64,000 nucleotides of DNA, from assembly GCF_921293875.1 (NCBI RefSeq), contig NZ_CAKLDI010000001.1, forward strand, positions 2,729,915-2,793,914, read 5' to 3'. Of the stretch, positions 19,853 through 27,695 are shown one piece after another. The DNA comes from Vibrio stylophorae (GTDB lineage Bacteria > Pseudomonadota > Gammaproteobacteria > Enterobacterales > Vibrionaceae). The notes under the pieces are model-generated. The model did not search any database. It saw nothing but the letters and a program-made list of their open reading frames with translations, and was not told where the DNA came from. Position numbers and translations under genes: made by a program. The number at the start of each line of letters is the position of its first letter. Position 1 is the stretch's first letter.

Positions 19853-20533
19853 CTAATCGGAAAAATACTTGTTCATCATAGTTCCGATTTCTTTCGCAGG
19901 ATTCCCCCCTAAGATCACTTCGGCAGGATAAGAGGAAACCACATGAGCACCTGCAGAAACAACGGAGTTATCGCCAAGAGCAACCCCTTTCATCACTGTC
20001 GCTTTTGCACCAACCCACACTCGATTACCAATGTTAATGCTACGATTTTCATTTAATCGAGAGCCATTCTCGTCCATGATTGGGTGAAAATCCGTATCCA
20101 TAAACAATGTGTTCCATGAAACCAAGCAACCTTGACCAAAGGTAATTTCACGCGCACATACAATAGATGATTCACCACTAAAATTACACCGTTCACCAAA
20201 GCTCAACTTGCCAGAAACATACAAGCGGCAACCCGTACCAATCTTAACTCTATTACCAAAACTAACCTGTGCGTTCTTTTTTAAAGACCAGATAAACCGT
20301 GAATATCGATTATCAGCAATTTGAACCTGACCAAATCCAAGTCGAATTTTTCCAAATTTAGCATCTGCAGGAATTGATACCCGCCCCCCTAACTTGTCAA
20401 ATTTTGTACGGTGACAGACTAAAATTGGCATTCTGATTGCCATTAAAAATGGTAAATAATAAAAATTAAAAAATAAAGATTTAGGAACACACCGAAGATA
20501 ATAATAAAACTTACACACAGTTATTCTCAACAA
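19853..20533 (-). CDS. Left-handed beta-helix acyltransferase (surface-sugar O-acetyltransferase type)
   Basis: A 226-aa hexapeptide-repeat transferase, likely an O-acetyltransferase acting on a surface polysaccharide or its precursor. The C-terminal half has the repeats NIGNRVWVGAKATVMKGV and SVVSAGAHVVSS, ending in GGNPAKEIG, the maltose/nodulation acetyltransferase pattern. FMDTDFHPI probably holds the active-site His. The first 35 residues are hydrophobic and aromatic. It is a single gene on the strand opposite to lpxM and waaF with AT-rich flanks, suggesting a later insertion into the LPS core block. The acceptor is unknown. Confidence 0.75.
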   Translation of the reverse strand: MLRITVCKFYYYLRCVPKSLFFNFYYLPFLMAIRMPILVCHRTKFDKLGGRVSIPADAKFGKIRLGFGQVQIADNRYSRFIWSLKKNAQVSFGNRVKIGTGCRLYVSGKLSFGERCNFSGESSIVCAREITFGQGCLVSWNTLFMDTDFHPIMDENGSRLNENRSINIGNRVWVGAKATVMKGVALGDNSVVSAGAHVVSSYPAEVILGGNPAKEIGTMMNKYFSD

Positions 20534-20737
20534 AATAAACCTGTAACACTAGTTGTAATAATATACTCATACTATTTGTGATATACAAACAAATAGACGT
20601 TGACCAAATCGAAAATTAAACCCAATCTATTTGAATTCCCCTCTTCCTAACATTACAATTCGAAGGTTATCTAGAGAAAATTCATACCAGTTTCGGTGCC
20701 TCGAATCAAAGACGCATCACGCAAGGAGTCGTTATCC

Positions 20738-21772
20738 GTGAAAATTTTGGTTATTGGTCCATCATGGGTCGGCGATATGGTGATGTCGCAGAGCCTCTAC
20801 CGTGAGCTCAAACGCCTTCATCCAAATGCACAAATTGATGTAATGGCTCCAGGCTGGTGTAAACCCATTTTGGCACGCATGCCTGAAGTCAATCAGGCGA
20901 TTGAGATGCCACTAGGCCATGGCGCTTTTGATCTTAAAACTCGCTACCAACTAGGTAAATCGCTACGCCAACAAGGCTATAGCCAAGCTTATGTGTTACC
21001 TAACTCAGCGAAATCTGCATTGATCCCATGGTTTGCCAACATCCCAACTCGTACTGGCTGGAAAGGAGAAATGCGCTACGGTTTGCTCAATGATTTACGA
21101 CCAAATCGTAAGGTCTTTCAATATATGGTTGAGCGCTATGTCGCCTTGGCGCATTCAAAAGATACCATGCTTGCAACCGTACACCTTGAAACATGCTTAA
21201 CCCCGCTGCTCACAAGCACGACAGAGCAGCAGCAACAAGCCATGCAAGCACATCAACTAAGTGATGAGCGTCCAACATTAGGACTTTGCCCTGGCGCTGA
21301 GTTTGGCCCAGCAAAACGCTGGCCTGAACAGCACTATGCCGCGGTGGCGCGCGATGCAATCGAGCATGGCAAGCAAGTGTGGCTATTTGGCTCAGCCAAA
21401 GATCGCCCCGTATGCGATGCGATTCGCAATCAACTCACACCTGAGCAGCAGACCCATTGCGTTAATTTAGCCGGTCAAACCAGCCTTATTGAAGCCGTTG
21501 ACCTCATTGCGCATTGTGAACAAGTAGTGAGTAATGATTCAGGCTTGATGCATGTTGCCGCTGCTGTGGGCTGTCAGCTTGTTGGCGTTTATGGTTCAAG
21601 CTCACCCAAATATACACCGCCACTGGCAAAAGAGTTCGCCATGGTACATACCGATATTGAATGCCGCCCTTGTTTCAAACGCGAATGCCCCTACGGTCAT
21701 TTAAAGTGTCTGACTGAACTTGAACCGCAGCGCGTGATTGAATCACTGAAAAAATTGGCAGAAAAAGCATGA
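20738..21772 (+). CDS. waaF: ADP-heptose:LPS heptosyltransferase II
   Basis: A 344-aa family 9 glycosyltransferase that adds the second heptose to the LPS inner core at the cytoplasmic face. It tracks E. coli WaaF: KILVIGPSWVGDMVMSQSLY at the start, RTGWKGEMRYGLLND, GLCPGAEFGPAKRWP and NDSGLMHVAAA. The GTG at 20738 is the likely start because AAGGAG lies nine bases before it and the E. coli start matches; the frame is open upstream to a GTG at 20696 without support. It overlaps waaA by four bases (ATGA). Confidence 0.95.
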   Translation: MKILVIGPSWVGDMVMSQSLYRELKRLHPNAQIDVMAPGWCKPILARMPEVNQAIEMPLGHGAFDLKTRYQLGKSLRQQGYSQAYVLPNSAKSALIPWFANIPTRTGWKGEMRYGLLNDLRPNRKVFQYMVERYVALAHSKDTMLATVHLETCLTPLLTSTTEQQQQAMQAHQLSDERPTLGLCPGAEFGPAKRWPEQHYAAVARDAIEHGKQVWLFGSAKDRPVCDAIRNQLTPEQQTHCVNLAGQTSLIEAVDLIAHCEQVVSNDSGLMHVAAAVGCQLVGVYGSSSPKYTPPLAKEFAMVHTDIECRPCFKRECPYGHLKCLTELEPQRVIESLKKLAEKA

Positions 21773-23070
21773 TTCGCTTTTTATATACCCTGCTACTCAG
21801 CCTGATTAGCCCAATCTTATTATTTGGGCTGTATCGCAAGCGGCCGAATAAACCCGCCATCGGTCCACGCTGGGTCGAGCATTTTGGCAACGTCAAAGCG
21901 TGCACTGAGAATCATCAAAAGCCTATTTGGTTGCATACGGTCTCTGTGGGCGAAGCTATTGCTGCAAAGCCTTTAATGATTGAGCTACTAAAACAATATC
22001 CGACGCGCCACCTATTGGTCACCACCACCACCACCACGGGCGCTGCAGAAATCGCAAAAATTCAACAGCAGCTTCAAAAGCAAAGCGAAGACCAAGCACA
22101 ACGGCTCCATCACCGTTACGCACCTTTGGATTTTCCTTTTGCGGTGAAGCGCTTTTTATCACGCATCAACCCAAGCTCGCTGCTAATCATGGAAACGGAG
22201 CTGTGGCCAAATCTTTTGACGCTCACAGCAAAAAAAGAGATCCCAATTACCATTCTCAATGCGCGCTTATCTGAAAAATCTTGTCGCAACTACGGCAAAA
22301 TCAAGCCGCTTTTTAAACTCATCGCCAAACAGATCAGCCAGATTCTTTGCCAATCACAAGCGGATGCTGATCGCTTTGCGCGTCTTGGCGTAGCAACAGA
22401 AAAACTGCATGTCACGGGCTCCATCAAGTTCGATATTCAAATTTCAGATGAGACTAAAGCCGCAGGGAAAGCACTGCGCCAACAATTAGGACTAACGCGT
22501 CCAATTTGGATTGCCGCGAGCACACACAAAGGTGAAGATGAACAAGTGCTTGAAGCGCATCGGCAGGTACTTGAAGCGCACCCCAATGCACTGCTCATTT
22601 TAGTCCCGCGCCACCCTGAACGTTTTGATGATGTATTCACGCTTTGTCAGCAGCAGAACTTCCACATCATTCGTCGCACAGGCAGTGAAACTGTCAACGA
22701 GCAAACTCAAGTTTATCTTGGTGATACCATGGGAGAAATGCTCACTCTAATCGGTGCAGCCGATGTCTGTTTTATGGGCGGCAGCTTGTTAGGTGATAAA
22801 GTAGGCGGCCATAATGTACTCGAACCTGCGGCGCTTGGCGTGCCAGTGATCACAGGGCCTAGTTATTTTAATTTTCAGTTCATTATAGATGAAATGAAAA
22901 AAAACAATCGTATTACTTTAATAAACAACGACTCCGATTTGTCTGCTGCTATTTCAGAAATAGTCAACAATAAAAAACAGAACATTGTAAAAGCAGATTT
23001 CACTCGTTTTACACATACTAAAATAAGCTCTGTATCTATCAGCATAAAGCACTTAGTCAATTATCTATGA
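21769..23070 (+). CDS. waaA: 3-deoxy-D-manno-octulosonic acid (Kdo) transferase
   Basis: A 433-aa family 30 glycosyltransferase that adds Kdo to the lipid A precursor in the inner membrane. It has an N-terminal membrane anchor (about 3-22), the catalytic VSVGE motif, METELWPN and the C-terminal GGHNVLEPAALGVPVITGP. The presence of kdkA in the window suggests a mono-Kdo core. From base 22861 (residue 365) the DNA abruptly becomes AT-rich, and the last ~69 residues no longer resemble typical WaaA tails. It overlaps waaF and the following glycosyltransferase by four bases each. Confidence 0.93.
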   Translation: MIRFLYTLLLSLISPILLFGLYRKRPNKPAIGPRWVEHFGNVKACTENHQKPIWLHTVSVGEAIAAKPLMIELLKQYPTRHLLVTTTTTTGAAEIAKIQQQLQKQSEDQAQRLHHRYAPLDFPFAVKRFLSRINPSSLLIMETELWPNLLTLTAKKEIPITILNARLSEKSCRNYGKIKPLFKLIAKQISQILCQSQADADRFARLGVATEKLHVTGSIKFDIQISDETKAAGKALRQQLGLTRPIWIAASTHKGEDEQVLEAHRQVLEAHPNALLILVPRHPERFDDVFTLCQQQNFHIIRRTGSETVNEQTQVYLGDTMGEMLTLIGAADVCFMGGSLLGDKVGGHNVLEPAALGVPVITGPSYFNFQFIIDEMKKNNRITLINNDSDLSAAISEIVNNKKQNIVKADFTRFTHTKISSVSISIKHLVNYL

Positions 23071-23771
23071 AAGTCATAATATTAAACCTGCCTCGCTCTA
23101 TTGAAAGGCGAGAACGTATGATTAAGTTAATAAATAATCGTATTAACGTCGAGTTTTTCCCTGCAATTGATGCAGCTGAGAGCGATTTTCTATACAAAGA
23201 AAGGAGCCAACCGGAAATCACAAAAAAAAGATTTGGGTATGTACTTTTGGACAGTGAAATCGCATGTTTCTCAACTCATATTACAGCATGGGAAAAATGT
23301 GCCCAACTAAATAAGCCTATAATCGTCTTGGAAGATAATTGTGAAATTGATGACGTTTTTTTTGATTCATTTAGTCGAATAATTAAACTTGCATCAGAAT
23401 ATGATTATATTAAGCTTGCAGCGACCAGACCCAGAAAATTTAAAATAATAAAAGAAATTTTTGACGGTTATTACATTGGTAAATATAATTCTCGTTGTTG
23501 TGGTACAATTGGATACATCATTACACCTAGAGCCGCAAAAAAATTTATTGATGCATCAAAGCATATTGTTGAACCTGTTGATGATTTTATGGAAAAAACA
23601 TACAAGCATGGCATTCACACCTATTGTATAAAACCAAATTTATTACATCGCGCTGCCGTGCCATCTACAATTGGAACAATGCGGAAGAATAAATCTAGCA
23701 TTTCCTTTATTGATAAAATCTGTATTGAAATATTCAGACTATACGAACAATATAAAAGCCGAAGGCAGTAA
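23067..23771 (+). CDS. Family 25 glycosyltransferase (LPS type)
   Basis: A 234-aa transferase of the GT25 family, which includes the lipooligosaccharide beta-galactosyltransferases of Neisseria and Haemophilus. The opening ILNLPRSIERRERM, the ACFSTHITAWEKC segment and the IVLEDN motif (an EDD-like metal site) are typical, as is the GTIGYIITPRAAKKFI stretch. The DNA is AT-rich and the ATG overlaps the waaA stop by four bases. It probably extends the LPS outer core or a surface glycan. Sugar and linkage cannot be read. Confidence 0.82.
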   Translation: MKVIILNLPRSIERRERMIKLINNRINVEFFPAIDAAESDFLYKERSQPEITKKRFGYVLLDSEIACFSTHITAWEKCAQLNKPIIVLEDNCEIDDVFFDSFSRIIKLASEYDYIKLAATRPRKFKIIKEIFDGYYIGKYNSRCCGTIGYIITPRAAKKFIDASKHIVEPVDDFMEKTYKHGIHTYCIKPNLLHRAAVPSTIGTMRKNKSSISFIDKICIEIFRLYEQYKSRRQ

Positions 23772-23774
23772 TAA

Positions 23775-25196
23775 ATGAGCAAACATATTTTAGCATTGTT
23801 ACCAATTGGTACTCACAGTCCAAACATAGAACTGACAATTTGCTTTATTAATGAAAAAATACAACAAGGGTATAATTTAACTATCTTGACCTGTTCAGGT
23901 GATGGGGACGCTTGTTTATATAACCCTCTCGGCTTACCTTCTACTTGCCGAAGATGTAAAAAAAGAACCCAAGATGCACTTAGCCATATCAAAGGTGATT
24001 TCACACTTAAATTCACACAAAAACAAAATGAGTTCGCATTTGATTATCAATCGATAGAAGATCTTAAGTCACTCAAGCATTTAAATTGTCATGTAGGATA
24101 TTCTGCATTATCTACATACGCCACATTAACTAGAAGTGCAGACATAAACTTCCAGAACGCAAAGACAAGAAAAATAATCAACCTGTATCTTCAAACAGCC
24201 TCCCGATTAGCTGAATCTACATTTAACATCATTAACAACTACAACATTGATGAATTTGTTTTATTTAACTCAAGATTAAATACATATCGTTCTTTTTTCG
24301 ATTTAGCCATCGAAACAGGTAAAGCAACATCTGTTCTTGAGTTTGTTGCATCACAAAAGAAAGCTATAATATTCAAAAACGCGATGCCACATAGCATTGA
24401 ATACAACTCGCTATTAATTCAAGAGTTATATAAAAACATCGGTCACTTAGAAACCATAACTCGTGGGCATGATTTTTTTGAACGCAGACTTAACTCTCAA
24501 TTTAGTAATGAAGAATCATACACTAAGCATCAAGATACAAATACACTCCCAATTGAATTCAATGCTAATAATAAAAATATATCTATATTTAATAGCTCGG
24601 AAGACGAGTTTATGGCTATTGGCGGCAGCTGGGAAGATAATCGTCTATTTAAAACTCAATATGAAGGTCTCAAATTCATATCTGAATATGCTAAGGATCA
24701 TTCAACTGTTTTTTTCCTTAGAATCCACCCGAACTTAAATAACACACAGGCATCTTACTTAGAAAAACTATCATCATTGTCTCATGACAAATTTATAGTC
24801 ATTCCAGCCGATAGCCCCATATCCACGTACACCCTCATGTTGAAGTCTGATGCTGTAATCACATTTGGAAGCAGCATTGGGATAGAGGCAACATATTGGG
24901 ACAAACCATCAATCCTATTAGGAAACTGCTTTTACCGCCACTTAGGAGTGACCCATACACCAAATAGCATTGAGAAATTAACAAAACTGCTTGATATAAC
25001 CCCAGCACCGATTAATAACAAATTAGGCTGTTTAAAAATGGCGAGTCACATGATCAATCCAGATGTTAACGTCTGCGGCTACTCCTTTGATGGGAAAAAT
25101 GCTTTCGTTGATGGTAAATTATTAAAGAGAAAAAAACACCTATTTCAAAAGATAGAATCGAAATATACCAAATGGTACACAAGGGAATTGAGATAG
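23775..25196 (+). CDS. Putative surface-polysaccharide glycosyltransferase (capsule-synthesis-like)
   Basis: A 473-aa protein I cannot name precisely. An N-terminal half with SGDGDACLYNPLGLPSTCRRC and a C-terminal half with VFFLRIHPN, then ITFGSSIGIEATYWDKPSILL, resemble the GT-B proteins found in capsule and O-antigen loci (KpsC/KpsS- and CDP-glycerol-transferase-like superfamily). No signal peptide or membrane segment is seen. It follows the GT25 gene by three bases and is equally AT-rich, so the two form an inserted pair. It probably acts in outer-core or surface glycan assembly. Confidence 0.55.
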   Translation: MSKHILALLPIGTHSPNIELTICFINEKIQQGYNLTILTCSGDGDACLYNPLGLPSTCRRCKKRTQDALSHIKGDFTLKFTQKQNEFAFDYQSIEDLKSLKHLNCHVGYSALSTYATLTRSADINFQNAKTRKIINLYLQTASRLAESTFNIINNYNIDEFVLFNSRLNTYRSFFDLAIETGKATSVLEFVASQKKAIIFKNAMPHSIEYNSLLIQELYKNIGHLETITRGHDFFERRLNSQFSNEESYTKHQDTNTLPIEFNANNKNISIFNSSEDEFMAIGGSWEDNRLFKTQYEGLKFISEYAKDHSTVFFLRIHPNLNNTQASYLEKLSSLSHDKFIVIPADSPISTYTLMLKSDAVITFGSSIGIEATYWDKPSILLGNCFYRHLGVTHTPNSIEKLTKLLDITPAPINNKLGCLKMASHMINPDVNVCGYSFDGKNAFVDGKLLKRKKHLFQKIESKYTKWYTRELR

Positions 25197-25213
25197 TAAT
25201 ACCCTCTTTAAAG

Positions 25214-25249
25214 TGCATACGCTTTTAAACACAATCCAAAGCGTATGCA
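25214..25249. terminator. 12-bp inverted repeat after the glycosyltransferase pair
   Basis: TGCATACGCTTT and AAAGCGTATGCA form an exact stem with a 12-base loop, 17 bases after the stop codon. There is no T-run. It is likely the 3' end signal for the waaF-waaA-glycosyltransferase transcript. Confidence 0.5.
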
Positions 25250-25934
25250 TTAGCATGGAGTTTATATTATTTTAGTTGATGAAATTCAGAACCAGATATA
25301 TTTCAACAAAAAACTAATCCATTTTAACACATGAGATTTCGCTATTATAACACCAATATTAAACACACAATTCAATATACCGAAATCCATATATGAAATT
25401 AAATCGTCTATAAGTAATACCTTTCGTATCTCCCCATGAAAAACAAAAACTAGAGTTATTTACCATTGCGATAAGTGTACATATCTAACACTTATACCAA
25501 AAATAAATTCACTACTATATTCCATAAAGCAGAAACTATATGATTTCATAAATCACATAAGTTGTTCACTTTATTAGCGGGTAAGTTCTTGATGAAAACA
25601 TAGAGAAACTTAATAAGTTTACACGAAAAACACCCTCTAAAAAAACACTCAAGGTGTCACCTCCATCAATCTCATATTAAATAAAAAGTATACGAAACTT
25701 GCAATTTAGAACATCACATCACCAATCCAATAAACCACTACAACAATTGCTTTTCAAAATAGGGCTTCATTTATCTATAAATGCTTTTCCAAGTTATATA
25801 ATAATATTAACTGGCACACATGCTGAAACATCAAAAGAACGCTATCGAATAGCATGCCCTATACTAAGCACAATATTTAAATTACTCCCCTATGGTTAAT
25901 ATCAGAGGGTGTTGTAAGAACTCTCCGTTCAACT
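25250..25934. other. Gene-free AT-rich stretch between convergent glycan blocks
   Basis: About 685 bases with no convincing gene on either strand. Base composition is very AT-rich (13 G/C of 60 in the sampled line at 25261). The longest open frame (25699-25899, 66 codons) has no ribosome-binding site or recognisable pattern. It lies between the 3' ends of the glycosyltransferase pair and the pse operon and may be decayed coding DNA, but I could not recognise a remnant. Confidence 0.6.
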
Positions 25935-26972
25935 CTAAGAAAAATGTGAAAATTTCAATGGCGTACCGAACTTTAAATCTTGGGTAGCTTTAGAACCTAA
26001 GACAAAATCAAGATATTTAGGTAAAATACCATTACCAGGGCGGATTGAGCGCACATGCTCAGATGTAAACACTTCACCTTGCTTAATATCCTTCACTACG
26101 TACAAAGAGCGACGGTGACACTTAGTTTGTAATTCTGCCTCAGTGCTAATAAAGTTTGGCTCACCGAATGCTTCAAATGCCATGTTACAATTCGTAACCA
26201 ATGCCTTTAGTTCTTCTTTCTCTAACGAGAATGCAGAATCAACACCACCATCAGCACGAGCTAATGTGAAGTGTTTTTCGATAACGCATGCGCCAAGAGC
26301 TACAGCAGCAACAGATACGCCAATGTCCATGGTATGATCTGATAAACCAACTTCAACACCAAAGGCTTCTCGCATTACCGCAATGGTCGAAATATTAGCT
26401 TGTGAGGCTGGCGTTGGGTAACCGCTCGTACAATGCAGTAATACAATGTCTTCTGCTCCGGCGGCTTTTGCTGCTGCAACCGCTTCTTCAATCTCACCTA
26501 AGTTAGCATTACCTGTAGACATAATGATTGGCTTGCCTGTCGCTGCGACTTTGCGAATAAGCGGTAAATCGATCAACTCAAAAGACGCAATTTTATAAGC
26601 AGGTGCACCAAGTTCTTCTAGAAAATCCACGGCAGTTGGATCAAATGGAGAACTAAAAATCGTGATTCCTACTTTTTTAGCTTCATCAAACAGAGTCTTG
26701 TGCCACTCCCAAGGCGTATGTGCTTGTTCGTACAAGTCATACAGTTTTGCCCCATCCCATAAACCACCACGAATCATGAACTCTTCGCTATCATGATTTA
26801 TCGTGATGGTATCAGCAGTATATGTTTGTAACTTAACAGCATCAGCGCCAGCTTCTTTTGCCGCTTTAATCAATTCAATTGCGCGATTGATATCACCGTT
26901 ATGGTTACCTGACATCTCCGCAATAATATATGGCTTATAGCCTTTACCAATTTCTCGAGTTGCAATTTTCAT
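25935..26972 (-). CDS. pseI: Pseudaminic acid synthase PseI
   Basis: A 345-aa enzyme of the NeuB/SialS family that condenses the 6-deoxy-AltdiNAc-type sugar with phosphoenolpyruvate to give pseudaminic acid. The TIM barrel starts with YIIAEMSGNHNGDINRAIEL and has AGADAVKLQTYTADT, and a SAF antifreeze-like domain follows from about 285. The AEMSGNHNG form and the pse neighbours favour PseI over sialic or legionaminic synthases. It is the last gene of the pse operon. Substrate range may be relaxed if the amine carries an unusual acyl group. Confidence 0.92.
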   Translation of the reverse strand: MKIATREIGKGYKPYIIAEMSGNHNGDINRAIELIKAAKEAGADAVKLQTYTADTITINHDSEEFMIRGGLWDGAKLYDLYEQAHTPWEWHKTLFDEAKKVGITIFSSPFDPTAVDFLEELGAPAYKIASFELIDLPLIRKVAATGKPIIMSTGNANLGEIEEAVAAAKAAGAEDIVLLHCTSGYPTPASQANISTIAVMREAFGVEVGLSDHTMDIGVSVAAVALGACVIEKHFTLARADGGVDSAFSLEKEELKALVTNCNMAFEAFGEPNFISTEAELQTKCHRRSLYVVKDIKQGEVFTSEHVRSIRPGNGILPKYLDFVLGSKATQDLKFGTPLKFSHFS

Positions 26973-26981
26973 TTTATATCT

Positions 26982-27686
26982 CTATTTGCTAGTCAGGTAT
27001 GTGTCTATTTTTTCCAGTGAATCCAAAGCAGGAAGATCTGATGCCGAAACACTCACTTCAAATTCTTTTTCCACTTCCATAATGAAAAGTAGGTGTTTAA
27101 ATGAATCCCACTCTTCACACTCGGCCATAGAAAGTTGCTCAAAAGGACAATTTGTCTCCGAAACAACATTTTTGTAAATAGACAACAATTTATCTCTTAT
27201 TGCACTGCTTGGCTTCTGCATAACCATGTTAGAGTCATGAACAATAGAGTTGAAACCTTTAGGATAAGCCTCTAAGAGCTCAAACAAACCATGCACAGGG
27301 TGACTTAACATCACGATTTCTCGTCCATCAAAAGCGAAACTCGCCTGAGAAGCTACGATTTCTTTAGCACCGAACTTTTGTATCGCTATCTGTTTTGCCG
27401 CGGTAAGATCTTGAACAGCAAAGCAATGGTAAGCATTACCTACCTGACTAAAAATCCCTTTGATTGGTGATGAGTCATCCGCTGAAGATAAAATCTTTAT
27501 TACACCCATCCCATTCAGATCCACAAATGCGTAGTAGATGCCTTGTGATAGATCGTCTCCCGGCCCTCTTAATAAACGAGCACCTGGAATTGACAAATAG
27601 TCTGTTAGTGCAGCGTTTAGGTCTGATGTTATCACCGCAAAGTGATCAACATTGAGCACACCTAAAGCTGAATACATTGCATTCAT
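26982..27686 (-). CDS. VOC-domain/acyl carrier protein fusion in the pse operon
   Basis: A 234-aa two-domain protein. Residues about 10-145 are a vicinal-oxygen-chelate domain like methylmalonyl-CoA epimerase, with possible metal ligands His15 (VDHFAV), His87 (YHCFAV) and Glu136/139 (FELLEAY). Residues about 160-234 look like an acyl carrier protein: EEWDSFKHLLFIMEVEKEF places Ser195 where phosphopantetheine attaches, and ASDLPALDSLEKIDTYL is the usual ACP helix III-IV pattern. The ATG follows GAGA. It lies between the PseH-FkbH gene and pseI, so it probably carries the acyl group that FkbH loads; the VOC domain could act on that tethered group. The function is inferred. Confidence 0.8.
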   Translation of the reverse strand: MNAMYSALGVLNVDHFAVITSDLNAALTDYLSIPGARLLRGPGDDLSQGIYYAFVDLNGMGVIKILSSADDSSPIKGIFSQVGNAYHCFAVQDLTAAKQIAIQKFGAKEIVASQASFAFDGREIVMLSHPVHGLFELLEAYPKGFNSIVHDSNMVMQKPSSAIRDKLLSIYKNVVSETNCPFEQLSMAECEEWDSFKHLLFIMEVEKEFEVSVSASDLPALDSLEKIDTYLTSK

Positions 27687-27695
27687 ACTTTCTCT

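Noticed and set aside
25699-25899. 66-codon open frame in the AT-rich gap
   Set aside because: No ribosome-binding site, no recognisable motif, and random frames of this length are expected in such a stretch.
25935-26972. Sialic acid (NeuB) or legionaminic acid (LegI) synthase reading of the pseI gene
   Set aside because: The AEMSGNHNG form and the complete pseB, C, F and G set upstream fit pseudaminic acid synthesis.
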